A stretch of DNA of 64,000 bases from Plastoroseomonas arctica. Its GTDB lineage: Bacteria > Pseudomonadota > Alphaproteobacteria > Acetobacterales > Acetobacteraceae. Below are positions 37,423 to 46,075 of this stretch, in pieces (position 1 is the stretch's first letter; each line of letters opens with the position of its first letter). The stretch lies in assembly GCF_018128965.1 (NCBI RefSeq), contig NZ_JAAEDH010000004.1, positions 124,001-188,000 on the forward strand, given 5' to 3'. The position numbers were made by a program, and so were the translations under genes. The notes below the pieces were generated by a model. It was not told the origin of the DNA, did not search any database, and saw nothing but the letters and a program-made list of their open reading frames with translations.

Positions 37423-37562
37423 CATGGTCGACGAGACCAGGCTGGGCTCCTCCGCCATGCATCTCCTGCAAGGTGATAGGCCATCGAGCCTCGCGCAAAG
37501 TCGGGTGCCCCCTTCATGAGCCCGCAAGGCCCGGAAGGGTTGCAGCCTTCCGAGCGCTTTAA

Positions 37563-38396
37563 GTGACCCGCCGTAGCTTGCTTTGGGTCTCTTTCATTCT
37601 TCTTCCGCTGGGGATTGCAGGGACGCTGGTGACTCTGGTTCTCGTGTTGCAGGACCGGCTGATCTATGCCCCTTACCGATCTCGACCTGATCTCTCTCTG
37701 GCCGCGCTTCACGGCATCGTCGCAGGTGAAGTCATCACCACGGATGGCGTTCATCTGCTGACCTGGTCCATTGCTCCGTCCAACAACGAGCGCCCCGTTT
37801 TCCTGTATCTCCACGGCATCGGTGGTAATCTTATGCACCGGGCGCGGCGGTTGGAGCGCTTCGCGGCACTCGGCTGGGGTGTCCTCATGGTCGAGTGGCG
37901 TGGCTATGGAGGCAACACGGGGCGTCCCAGTGAGCAGGGCTTCATGCGCGACGCCCGGGCCGGCCTTGTCGCCTTGCAGGTCGCGGGTCACGCACCGAAC
38001 CGGATTGTGCTGTGGGCGGAATCGCTAGGCACGGCGATCGCGATCGAGATCGCGGCGGAACAGCCCACTGCCATCGCGGCGGTTCTGCTCGAATTGCCGT
38101 TCACAAGCCTGCTCGAACTGGCACAGCTTCACTATCCCTGGTTGCCGGCCCGCCTGCTGCTGCGCGACCGCTTCGACGCGCTGGGGCACATCGCGCGGGT
38201 GACCGCACCCATCCTCATCATGTCTGGCGGGCGAGACACGTTGGTGCCACGGAGCATGGGTCTTGCACTGTTCGCCGCGGCGCGGGCCCCTACAGAGCGG
38301 TGGGAAGCTCCGGAGTCAGGTCACGAGGAACTCGGGACCGCGGGCGCGGTTGAGGTGGCGGCATCATTTCTCGATCGTCATGCCGACCTGCGATGA
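37563..38396 (+). CDS. Alpha/beta hydrolase (BEM46-like), membrane-anchored
   Basis: 277 residues from GTG 37563. An N-terminal helix, LLWVSFILLPLGIAGTLVTL, probably anchors the protein. The fold shows VFLYLHGIGGN, VEWRGYGGNTGRPSEQG, the nucleophile elbow WAESLGTA, the acid in GGRDTLVP and the histidine in SGHEELG. The substrate is unknown. It overlaps the next gene by 17 bp, linking it to the metal module transcript. Confidence 0.9.
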   Translation: MTRRSLLWVSFILLPLGIAGTLVTLVLVLQDRLIYAPYRSRPDLSLAALHGIVAGEVITTDGVHLLTWSIAPSNNERPVFLYLHGIGGNLMHRARRLERFAALGWGVLMVEWRGYGGNTGRPSEQGFMRDARAGLVALQVAGHAPNRIVLWAESLGTAIAIEIAAEQPTAIAAVLLELPFTSLLELAQLHYPWLPARLLLRDRFDALGHIARVTAPILIMSGGRDTLVPRSMGLALFAAARAPTERWEAPESGHEELGTAGAVEVAASFLDRHADLR

Positions 38397-38862
38397 TGCG
38401 GATTCTGGCCAAAAGAAAACCTCGCTCGCCTATCTCTCGCTGCTGGTTCCGCCAAACCTCGCCTGGGAAGCCGGACAGCTGCCGCTCTATACCGTCTGGT
38501 TAACAGGAACTCATGGTGATCAGGCCTACGCAGCTCTTCACTGCACAGTCGGTGACGCCATGATCGCCCTGTCTTCGCTGGGCTTGGCGATCCTGGCGCT
38601 GCGCCGAGGGGACTGGCCTTCGCACGGTTTCCCTGCGGTGCTTTTGGCGACGACGGCGATCGGCGTCGCCTACACGCTCTTCAGCGAGTGGCTGAACGTG
38701 GAATGGCGCGGCGCCTGGACCTATGCGGTGGCCATGCCACGCCTCCCCCTAACCGGTTCGGGCGTCACCCCCATGCTGCAGTGGCTTGTGCTGCCGCCGA
38801 TCCGCCTGTTCGCCGCTCAGCGTATGGCCAGGCAAACCACAGATTTTGGAGCATCGTCATGA
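38380..38862 (+). CDS. Small integral membrane protein of the copper module
   Basis: 160 residues from ATG 38380, inside the tail of the hydrolase gene. Three to four membrane helices are likely ([68 protein letters not shown]). The conserved pattern [12 protein letters not shown] and [12 protein letters not shown] is seen in proteins located near heavy-metal ATPases, but no biochemical function is known to me. Its stop overlaps the ATPase start. Confidence 0.82.
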   Translation: MPTCDDADSGQKKTSLAYLSLLVPPNLAWEAGQLPLYTVWLTGTHGDQAYAALHCTVGDAMIALSSLGLAILALRRGDWPSHGFPAVLLATTAIGVAYTLFSEWLNVEWRGAWTYAVAMPRLPLTGSGVTPMLQWLVLPPIRLFAAQRMARQTTDFGASS

Positions 38863-41198
38863 CGACAGCCCATGCGCAGGCCCAGCATTCCGATACCGCC
38901 GAAACCGTTAAGGATCCGGTCTGCGGCATGACCGTTGATCCGGCGAAAACCGCGCACCACGCCGAGCATGCGGGGCACGCCTATCATTTCTGCTCGGCCG
39001 GCTGCCGCACCAAGTTCATCGCCGAGCCGGCGAAGTATATCGAAGCGCGCCCGCCGCTGCGGGCCGAGGCCGTGGCGCCAAGCACCATCTACACCTGCCC
39101 GATGCATCCCCAGATCCGGCAGCCCGGCCCGGGCAGCTGTCCGATTTGCGGCATGGCTCTGGAGCCCGAGACACCATCCGCCGAGACGGGCCTCAATCCC
39201 GAGCTGGTGGACTTCACGCGCCGCTTCTGGATCGGCCTGGTCCTGGCGCTGCCCGTCTTCGTGCTGGAGATGGGCGGACACCTGAACGGCATGATGCACC
39301 TAGTCGGTGGGCCACGCGTCGGCAACTGGATCCAGCTGGTGCTGGCCACACCCGTAGTGCTCTGGGCCGGCTGGCCGTTCTTCGTCCGCGGCTGGCAGAG
39401 TCTGGTCAATCGAAGCCTGAACATGTTCACGCTGATTGCGCTGGGCACCGGCGTCGCGTGGGCGTTCAGCGTGGTCTCTACCCTCGCCCCCGGCATCTTC
39501 CCCGCGGCCTTCCGCGCGCCCGACGGGTCGGTCGCGGTGTATTTCGAGGCGGCAGCGGTGATCGTGGTGCTTGTGCTGCTCGGCCAAGTGCTGGAACTGC
39601 GCGCGCGGGAGCAGACGGGCGGCGCCATCCGCGCCCTGCTCGACCTCGCGCCGGCCCAGGCGCGACGGCTGCGCGAGGACGGGTCGGACGAGGAGGTAGC
39701 ACTGGCCGCGATCGTGATCGGCGACCGGCTGCGCGTGCGTCCCGGCGACAAGGTACCGCTCGACGGTGCCGTGCTGGAGGGCGCTTCCAACATCGATGAG
39801 AGCCTGGTGACGGGCGAGGCGGTGCCGGTCACCAAGGCGGTGGGCGACCAGGTCGTGGGCGGCACGCTGAACGGTCAGGGCAGCTTCGTCATGCGCGCGG
39901 ATCGCGTGGGGCAGGACACGGTGCTGGCGCAGATCGTGCGCATGGTGGCGGGCGCCCAGCGATCGCGCGCGCCCATCCAGCGCCTGGCCGACCAGGTCGC
40001 CGGCTGGTTTGTGCCCGTGGTGGTGGCCGTCGCCCTGGTGGCCTTCGCCGTGTGGGCGGTCTGGGGGCCGCAGCCGCGCCTAGCCTTCTCGCTGGTCGCG
40101 GCCGTGACGGTGCTGATCATCGCCTGCCCCTGCGCGCTGGGCCTCGCCACGCCGATGTCCATCATGGTGGGCGTGGGCCGTGGCGCGCAGGCCGGCGTGC
40201 TGATCAAGAACGCCGAAGCGCTCGAGCGCATGGAGCGGATCGACACGCTGGTCGTCGACAAGACCGGCACCCTCACCCAGGGCCGGCCGGACGTGGTCGC
40301 GGTGATCCCGGCCGCGGGCGTCGCCGAGGTGGAGGTGCTGCGCCTGGCCGCGGGGCTGGAACGCCCGAGCCAGCATCCCCTCGCCGAAGCGGTAGTGCGG
40401 GCGGCAGAGAAGCGCGGCATCGCCGTGCCGACCGTCGAGGGCTTCGATGCGCCGACCGGGCGTGGCGTGACCGGTGCGGTGGAGGGCGGCCAGGTCGCCG
40501 TCGGCAACGCCCGGCTCATGGACGAGGCGAAGGTGGATGTCGGCACGCTGTCGGCGGAGGCAGAGCGTCTGCGCGGTGACGGCGCCACCGTGTTCTTCGT
40601 TGCCGTGGATGGCCGCGCCTTCGGCATCGTGGCCGTGGCTGACCCCGTGAAGGAGACGACGGCTGCAGCCCTCGCGGGCCTCGCCAAGGAGGGCGTGCGG
40701 GTGGTGATGCTGACAGGGGACAACCGCACCACCGCCGAGGCCGTGGCGCGCCGCCTCGGCATCACCGAGGTCGAGGCGGAGGTCCTGCCGGAGGACAAGC
40801 AGCGCATCATCGAAAAGCTGAAGGCCGAGGGGCGCCGTGTGGCGATGGCGGGCGATGGCGTGAACGACGCGCCGGCGCTGGCGGCGGCCGAGGTCGGCAT
40901 CGCCATGGGAACCGGTACGGCCGTGGCGATCGAGAGCGCGGGAATTACGCTGCTTGGCGGCGACCTGATGGGGATCGTCCGCGCGCGACGGCTATCTCAG
41001 GCGGTCATGGGCAATATCCGACAGAACCTGTTTTTCGCCTTCGCCTATAACGCTGCCGGCGTGCCGATCGCGGCCGGCGTGCTGTATCCGATATTCGGGA
41101 TCCTGCTCTCGCCGATCATCGCGGCGGCGGCGATGGCGCTCTCATCAGTCAGCGTGGTTGGCAACGCTCTTCGCTTGCGGAACACGCATATTGGATAA
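38859..41198 (+). CDS. copA: Heavy-metal (copper-type) translocating P1B ATPase
   Basis: 779 residues. ATG 38859 overlaps the preceding stop. The N-terminus has a YHS domain (residues about 19-57; [20 protein letters not shown] with FCSAGC) and a heavy-metal-binding domain (about 78-105; [20 protein letters not shown]). No HMA domain is present. Eight membrane helices are expected, with the transport motif CPC at about 421 (IIACPCALG), phosphorylation motif DKTGTLT at about 466, TGDN, and [10 protein letters not shown] at about 665. This layout fits Cu(I)/Ag(I) exporters. It would pump metal out of the cytoplasm, with the HMA protein at 36599 as donor. Confidence 0.93.
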   Translation: MTTAHAQAQHSDTAETVKDPVCGMTVDPAKTAHHAEHAGHAYHFCSAGCRTKFIAEPAKYIEARPPLRAEAVAPSTIYTCPMHPQIRQPGPGSCPICGMALEPETPSAETGLNPELVDFTRRFWIGLVLALPVFVLEMGGHLNGMMHLVGGPRVGNWIQLVLATPVVLWAGWPFFVRGWQSLVNRSLNMFTLIALGTGVAWAFSVVSTLAPGIFPAAFRAPDGSVAVYFEAAAVIVVLVLLGQVLELRAREQTGGAIRALLDLAPAQARRLREDGSDEEVALAAIVIGDRLRVRPGDKVPLDGAVLEGASNIDESLVTGEAVPVTKAVGDQVVGGTLNGQGSFVMRADRVGQDTVLAQIVRMVAGAQRSRAPIQRLADQVAGWFVPVVVAVALVAFAVWAVWGPQPRLAFSLVAAVTVLIIACPCALGLATPMSIMVGVGRGAQAGVLIKNAEALERMERIDTLVVDKTGTLTQGRPDVVAVIPAAGVAEVEVLRLAAGLERPSQHPLAEAVVRAAEKRGIAVPTVEGFDAPTGRGVTGAVEGGQVAVGNARLMDEAKVDVGTLSAEAERLRGDGATVFFVAVDGRAFGIVAVADPVKETTAAALAGLAKEGVRVVMLTGDNRTTAEAVARRLGITEVEAEVLPEDKQRIIEKLKAEGRRVAMAGDGVNDAPALAAAEVGIAMGTGTAVAIESAGITLLGGDLMGIVRARRLSQAVMGNIRQNLFFAFAYNAAGVPIAAGVLYPIFGILLSPIIAAAAMALSSVSVVGNALRLRNTHIG

Positions 41199-41217
41199 TG
41201 CTCGCTTGGAGATAACC

Positions 41218-41392
41218 TCACCTTGCGCCTCGCACGCGGTTGCTGCTGTTGCCGGGCCCCTTCGTCGCAATTGATCGAAGAACCAGCAGGATGGCGCCAA
41301 GCAGCTGCTTGAGCGCTCCCGCCGGAAAAAAGCCAGTCACGATGCCCCAGGGCGCACCAAGAACGGAGGCAAGCGCGATGGGCGCGCGACTG
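41218..41392 (-). pseudogene. C-terminal remnant of a TauE/SafE (TSUP) membrane protein
   Basis: The minus strand reads APIALASVLGAPWGIVTGFF then PAGALKQLLGAILLVLRSIA to a TGA at 41218. This matches the last helix-loop-helix of sulfite-exporter (TSUP) proteins. Everything upstream is gone; the sequence joins directly, in another frame, to the DUF4287 fragment at 41399. The assignment is from pattern only. Confidence 0.5.
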
Positions 41393-41398
41393 CTTCAG

Positions 41399-41569
41399 CG
41401 CATGGCCGTGGCCCATTCCGTGGTCCTTCTTCAACATGGCAACCAACTCCATGTGCTTGGCAGGGAGGTGCTTTCGGATCAGTTCCTGCCACGCCGCAAT
41501 GGTTTTTCCATATGTCTTCTCGATAGACGGGAAGTAGGAAGCGGGCCCCTTGATCGGTTCATCAGCCAT
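41399..41569 (-). pseudogene. DUF4287 gene, 3' end lost at a junction
   Basis: From the ATG at 41569 the minus strand encodes MADEPIKGPASYFPSIEKTY and continues to KKDHGMGHGHA. DUF4287 proteins normally go on with an alanine-rich NALVAHTLA-type tail that is absent. At about 41398 the frame runs into unrelated sequence that matches a TSUP protein in a shifted frame. A deletion has probably joined two genes. A truncated product could still be made from the ORF, which continues to 41045. Confidence 0.7.
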
Positions 41570-42125
41570 GGTCGGTCGTGGTCCATGTGGTTCGCGTCGA
41601 CAGCAGAGTCGCCTGTTCTTCAGGTAACCACAAGCGCAGGTCGAGGAACGCTGCGTCCGGGTTCGACGTCCGCTCAGGGTCGGTCGCCGCCGGAATGAAG
41701 GTGCGCGGCAAATGCCCGCTTCTCCCTCTGCCCGCTCCAAACCTGCCAGTCGCCTTTCGGCCAGAACCTGGCGATCTCATGCGCGCCCAAAGCGGTCTTT
41801 CGGAGCCAGATTCGCTCGCCCCGAGGCATTCATATAAGCCAGCAGCAGCGCCCCGAAAGTTGGGCCTGACCTTGTGGCGCGAGTGCGGCGGGGCTGCTAG
41901 CTGAGGGCCTGCCAGAAAGAGAACCACCCATGGGGAGGGGGGGCAGTCTCGAGACTGTCTAGCCTGGATTATTCATGACGCCCACGGCGCCTGCATTTCG
42001 CGGGCGAGGCACTTGCCTCTCGGTTGTGCTCGCGCGGATCGTCGTTCCGACGCGTGCGTCGGTTCGATGGTGCGGATGGCAGGGCTCGGGATCTCGGCAA
42101 AGGACTTGATCGGGGCGTGCCGCAA
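41570..42125. other. Intergenic stretch with no recognised gene
   Basis: About 550 bp. A minus-strand open frame at 41562-41927 ends on the DUF4287 start and could be a remnant of a gene that preceded it (LPRTFIPAATDPERTSNPDA), but no domain is recognised and codon use is poor. A run of G near 41935-41943 is striking, but no terminator hairpin with a T tract is seen. Confidence 0.45.
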
Positions 42126-42920
42126 TCAACGGGTGGAAGCCGTCAAGCCACCATCGACGACGAGTTCCGTTGCGGTCACGTATTTCGCTTCGTCAGAAGC
42201 AAGGAACAGCGCGGCATGGGCCACGTCCCATCCCTCGCCCATCCGGCCGATGGGAACGGCGGCGTTGCGCTTCGCCACGAACCCCTCCAGGTCGCCGCCC
42301 GCAAATTGCTCGGCGAGCTTGGCCACCAGCGGCGTGTACATGAGCCCTGGCAGCACGCAGTTCATGCGGATGCCGCGCGGAGCATAGGTTATGGCGGTAG
42401 TCTTGCTGAAATGGATCAGCCCCGCCTTGGCCGCCGAATAGGCCGCCTGGGGCTTGCCCGTGTATCGAATGCCCGCCGTGGAGGCGATGCTGACCACGGC
42501 TCCCTTTCCCTGCTTCTGCATGATCGGCAGCACTGCGTGGCAGCAGAGGAAAGCGCTTTTGAGATTGACGGCGAGCTGGCTGTCCCACAGCGCCTCGTCC
42601 ATCTCACCGGGGATGGCGGGTTCGGACTTGCCGACATTGTTCACCAGCACGTCGATGCGGCCGAAGCGCGCCATGCAGGCCTCGACCAGCCGCGCCACCT
42701 CGGCGGAATCCGTCACGTCGCCCGTCGCGATCTCGCAGGTGCCGGCCTCGTCCTGGATGATCGCCTGCGTCTCGCGCGCCGCCGCCTCGTTGATGTCCAC
42801 GCCGAAGATGCGCGCCCCTTGGCGCGCAAAGAGCACCGCGATCGACTTGCCATTGCCCCAGCCGGGGCCGACCGAGCCGCAACCGGTCAGGAAGACCACC
42901 TTGTCCGTCAGCTTGAACAT
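42126..42920 (-). CDS. Short-chain dehydrogenase/reductase (SDR)
   Basis: 264 residues. The cofactor segment is TGCGSVGPGWGNGKSIAVLF, an unusual long form of the TGxxxGxG motif with GPGWGNG. NNVG follows at about residue 90, the catalytic Ser in VVSIASTAGIRYTG and the YxxxK motif as YSAAK. The start at 42920 lies 5 bases after the stop of the Bug gene, so the two share a transcript. It oxidises or reduces an alcohol/ketone of unknown nature, plausibly the ligand of that receptor. Confidence 0.93.
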   Translation of the reverse strand: MFKLTDKVVFLTGCGSVGPGWGNGKSIAVLFARQGARIFGVDINEAAARETQAIIQDEAGTCEIATGDVTDSAEVARLVEACMARFGRIDVLVNNVGKSEPAIPGEMDEALWDSQLAVNLKSAFLCCHAVLPIMQKQGKGAVVSIASTAGIRYTGKPQAAYSAAKAGLIHFSKTTAITYAPRGIRMNCVLPGLMYTPLVAKLAEQFAGGDLEGFVAKRNAAVPIGRMGEGWDVAHAALFLASDEAKYVTATELVVDGGLTASTR

Positions 42921-42924
42921 GCGC

Positions 42925-43899
42925 TCACTCAATCTCAATGTTGGCGGCGCGGATGACAGGGCCCCAAAGCGCCGCTTCCTCAGCGATGAAGCGCGTCGCG
43001 CGTTCGGGCGTGGAGTCCGTCACGGGCACAAAGGCGATGGCCTCCAGCGCGCGGGCAATCTCGGGCGTGGACATCGCAGCGCGAGCGGCAGCGGCCAGGC
43101 GCTCCAGCCGGTCCGGCGGCGTGCCGGGGGGGGCGGCCAGGTAGTTAGCGATGCGGGTCACGACGTCGAAGCCACTCTCGCGGGCGGTCGGCACCTCGGG
43201 CACGACCGCTGAGCGCTGCTCGTCCAAGACGGAGATGATCCTGAGCCTCCCCTCGCGGTGCTGCGGCAGCAGCGTCGTGAACGCGTCTACGGCGAAGGAG
43301 ATCGTACCGGAGAGAAGATCCTGGGTCAGCGGCCCCGAGCCTCGGTAGGGCACGTGCACCACATCAAGGTTGCCTACCCGTATCCGCATCAACTCCGTCG
43401 AGAGGTGCGGGGCGCCGCCGATGCCCGAGCTGCCATAGCTGATCCGGCCCGGCTGGGCGCGGATTAGAGCAATCAACTCGGCCAGGCTTTTCACGCCAAG
43501 CCGCGGGTTGACCGCCAGGGCGAGCGGCGTGATGCCGAGGATGGAGATGTGCGAAAACCCCGTCACGGGATCGAAGGGCGGCACGCGACGTGTGAGTGGG
43601 CCAGTGATCCCGGCCGTCGGGCTTTGAAAGATCAACGTGTACCCGTCTGGTCGGGCGCGATGCACCTCGCCTGAGCCGATGAGACCGCCCGCCCCGCCGC
43701 GATTGTCGATGACAACGGATTGGCCGAGAGCCCGCCCGAAGGGCTCGGCAAACAGGCGCGCAAAAATGTCCGTGTTTCCACCTGGCGGGAACGCCACCAC
43801 CAGGCGGATGCCGGAACTGGGGAAAGGCGCTTGCGCATCGGCGGGGGCGGCCAGCAGTCCAAGGCCGGCTGCGGCGCGCAGGATCTGGCGCTTCTTTAT
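42925..43899 (-). CDS. Bug-family receptor with an apparent ATA start codon
   Basis: About 324 residues. Mature Bug features are clear: IRLVVAFPPGGNTDIFARLF, VIDNRGGAGGLIGSGEVHRA and VHVPYRGSGPLTQDLLSG. The expected signal peptide is KKRQILRAAAGLGLLAAPAD, ending ADAQA. Directly before it is a strong GAGGAGG site and then ATA where ATG is expected (43899-43897). The frame remains open to an ATG at 43965, but that start would bury the signal peptide behind 22 extra residues. Thus either ATA is used, a TTG upstream is used, or the gene is poorly expressed. The downstream SDR gene lies 4 bp away. Confidence 0.82.
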   Translation of the reverse strand: MKKRQILRAAAGLGLLAAPADAQAPFPSSGIRLVVAFPPGGNTDIFARLFAEPFGRALGQSVVIDNRGGAGGLIGSGEVHRARPDGYTLIFQSPTAGITGPLTRRVPPFDPVTGFSHISILGITPLALAVNPRLGVKSLAELIALIRAQPGRISYGSSGIGGAPHLSTELMRIRVGNLDVVHVPYRGSGPLTQDLLSGTISFAVDAFTTLLPQHREGRLRIISVLDEQRSAVVPEVPTARESGFDVVTRIANYLAAPPGTPPDRLERLAAAARAAMSTPEIARALEAIAFVPVTDSTPERATRFIAEEAALWGPVIRAANIEIE

Positions 43900-44059
43900 G
43901 GCTTTTTCCTCCTCACCTTCTCGCGGGGCCAATGATAGCCAAGGCCGGGCGGTCCCGGCTGTCAATGTGAGGGTACGGCGGCCGGGCTACTTTTCCTTGC
44001 CGCTCGCTTGGGCGCGGAGGTCGCGAATGCTGCAGCGGCTGGTAACCTGCTCGGGGTTC

Positions 44060-44488
44060 ATGCGGACCTCGATAGGTGCGGGCTTGCCGCTCGCGGTCCG
44101 GAAGCAGCGGGACGGGCGGAAGCTGGTCCCGACGCCGGGCGGCATGGCGCTCCGCTCCGCGGCTGCGGACACCACGCTGGTCAAGGCGCTGGCCCGGGCG
44201 TTCCGGTGGCGGCGGATGATAGAGGCGGGGCCATACGGGACGATCGACGAATTGGCCGCTGCCGAGAGCATCAACTCGTCCTATGTCTCGCGTCTGCTCC
44301 GCCTCACGATGCTGGCGCCGGACATCGTGCAGGCTATCCTGGACGGCAGGCAGCCGAAGGCGATGACGCTGCAGGCGCTCTTGGAGCCATTCCCAATCGA
44401 ATGGGACCGTCAGCGGACCAACAACCCCATGCCGATCATCGCCAACCTGGTGCTGGCCCCCGGCGCACGCGCCGGTTCACCTCCTTGA
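44060..44488 (+). CDS. Standalone helix-turn-helix protein, recombinase-tail type
   Basis: 142 residues. The core reads LVKALARAFRWRRMIEAGPY, IDELAAAESINSSYVSRLLR, then LTMLAPDIVQAILDGRQPKA and FPIEWDRQ. The same module forms the C-terminus of the serine recombinase at 50217-51941 and a fragment at 45916-46038. As a free protein it may bind DNA for a recombinase or be an evolved fragment of one. Its last 53 bp overlap the convergent RepA-like gene, so one of the two ends may be altered. The start is uncertain; frame extends upstream without a ribosome-binding site. Confidence 0.65.
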   Translation: MRTSIGAGLPLAVRKQRDGRKLVPTPGGMALRSAAADTTLVKALARAFRWRRMIEAGPYGTIDELAAAESINSSYVSRLLRLTMLAPDIVQAILDGRQPKAMTLQALLEPFPIEWDRQRTNNPMPIIANLVLAPGARAGSPP

Positions 44489-45785
44489 AGGACACGATAC
44501 GGCCCTCCCAGAAGTCGTCGATGACATCGCGGTTCGACATCACCCAGGCCGAGACACGTTCAAAGTCTTTTTCATCCAGGCCACCACTCACCTGGATGAC
44601 CATGGGCTCTACCGCCAAAATCGTAAGCCTATCGGCCTCGAAGCGCTGAGTGGGTGTGACACCAACCAACACCCTCTCTTCGCCGAGGCCGCGCCGAAGC
44701 CAAATCACCTGCGCCAAGCCGGTCAGGTGGCTCGCTAAGCTGATGCTGTCCTGAGTGATCTGATCGGCGGCCGCAGCGGCAGCGCCATCAAAATCGGCTG
44801 CGGTTGATGAGTCTTTCTGTGCATCAAAACGAGACGGAACGTGCTGCCGAGGAAGCACTGCAGATGCGGCGCTCTCGGCGGCCGCGGCAACTTCCGTCGT
44901 TTCAGCTATGGCCACCACCTCTTTGGGCCGTTCCTCAGCAGCGGCACCAGGTGAAATCGCCCTTTGCTGCGCCGCTGATGTGATGGAAGCCGCTATTCCA
45001 GTCTCTGCCAATTCCGCACGGCGAACACTGACACCCGCATCGTCGACGGCGAGGTCCACCGACCTTTCAACTTCAAAGACGCGCTGAAGCGCGATCTCGA
45101 AGGAGGATCTGAACTCGGCAACACTCTGCGAGGATGTGCCGAACCGTGTCATCAGGTCGTTCCATGGCGTCGTCAGGACCTGATCTACTGCCGCAAAGTG
45201 GAGCGACATCCTAAGCCAAGCATATGCGTCCAGCGCCGTGGGCGTGGCTGACAATTCGTGCGCGACGTCCCGATTGAGCGGCACAGCGTGGTCAACAAGA
45301 CTAGCGAGGAACTTCGAACTAAGCCGTACACCTGATCGCCAGGAAATATCGCCAGCACGGCGGCGACTGCGCGCGTCAAACACGCTGATCTCCGCTGTGC
45401 CACTTTCCGACAGCAAAATTCGCGCTGCCTGGAGACGCTGCCACTGCTCATCCAGATCACGCGTGTAAGGATCAATGCCGAACGCTGCGGCAAGCGTCGT
45501 TCCATCGTGACCGAGCTCCACGACCGGGCTGTTCGCACGGAAGGCTGCGTCGCAGATGTACATCATGCTCAGGCGAAGGACGCGTCCGCTGGGCAACGCA
45601 TCGTCGCTCGAGCCTGGCTCTATGCGAATGTACCCAGCATCAGCGTCTCGTTGCCACGCCCCCCGCGTGGATCGCAGCGGCATTGCCAAGCAGCAGAATG
45701 CCCGATGCGCCCACAGGATAGCGTCGGCTGGCGGGGTATTGGCGATCTCCGGCGCCACGGGGTGCGGAGGGCAATCTAAGCTCAT
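44436..45785 (-). CDS. RepA-like plasmid replication initiator
   Basis: 449 residues. The first 260 resemble plasmid-encoded RepA (RepA_C family, PF04796): LPSGRVLRLSMMYICDAAFR, then VVELGHDGTTLAAAFGI, a motif around LSSKFLASLVDHAVPLNRDV, and LDAYAWLRMSLHFA with LMTRFGTSSQSVAEFRSSF. The last 190 residues are low complexity and then hydrophobic, and are not recognised. Initiators bind iterons to start plasmid replication. No iterons, parA or parB are visible next to it, so this is likely a relic of an integrated plasmid. The 3' end overlaps the convergent gene at 44060. Confidence 0.7.
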   Translation of the reverse strand: MSLDCPPHPVAPEIANTPPADAILWAHRAFCCLAMPLRSTRGAWQRDADAGYIRIEPGSSDDALPSGRVLRLSMMYICDAAFRANSPVVELGHDGTTLAAAFGIDPYTRDLDEQWQRLQAARILLSESGTAEISVFDARSRRRAGDISWRSGVRLSSKFLASLVDHAVPLNRDVAHELSATPTALDAYAWLRMSLHFAAVDQVLTTPWNDLMTRFGTSSQSVAEFRSSFEIALQRVFEVERSVDLAVDDAGVSVRRAELAETGIAASITSAAQQRAISPGAAAEERPKEVVAIAETTEVAAAAESAASAVLPRQHVPSRFDAQKDSSTAADFDGAAAAAADQITQDSISLASHLTGLAQVIWLRRGLGEERVLVGVTPTQRFEADRLTILAVEPMVIQVSGGLDEKDFERVSAWVMSNRDVIDDFWEGRIVSFKEVNRRVRRGPAPGWR

Positions 45786-45915
45786 TCTGGCGGAGACTCA
45801 CTTTGGGACTGGAGGAAAATACCCGCGGTTCAGATCGCGAGATGCTGAGCGAGTGCCTGTTCCGTGAAGCTGCTCGGCAGATAGGCCCTGGCGCTGGATG
45901 AGGGAAGGGCGGCGT

Positions 45916-46038
45916 CTGACCGTCGTCGAGGCGATCCTGGATGGCCGGCAGCTTGAGGGCCTGACGCTGCCAGCGCTGATGGGGCCATTCCCTGTGGAGT
46001 GGGAGAAACAGGATGTCTTCAGCGGCCTTGGATGCTGA
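45916..46038 (+). pseudogene. Fragment of the recombinase-type C-terminal module
   Basis: Forty codons read LTVVEAILDGRQLEGLTLPA then LMGPFPVEWEKQDVFSGLGC and a stop. They match the C-terminal halves of the proteins at 44060-44488 (AILDGRQPKAMTLQALLEPF) and 50217-51941. The part before 45916 is unrelated, so only a tail remains. It sits just upstream of the 3' end of rsgA, on the opposite strand. Confidence 0.72.
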
Positions 46039-46075
46039 CGGGGGAAGGCAGCGTGAGAACGTTACGGCGGTTGTG

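Noticed and set aside
41562-41927. Minus-strand frame directly before the DUF4287 start
   Set aside because: No domain is recognised, codon use is poor and the frame seems to arise from decayed sequence; kept only as a note in the intergenic entry.
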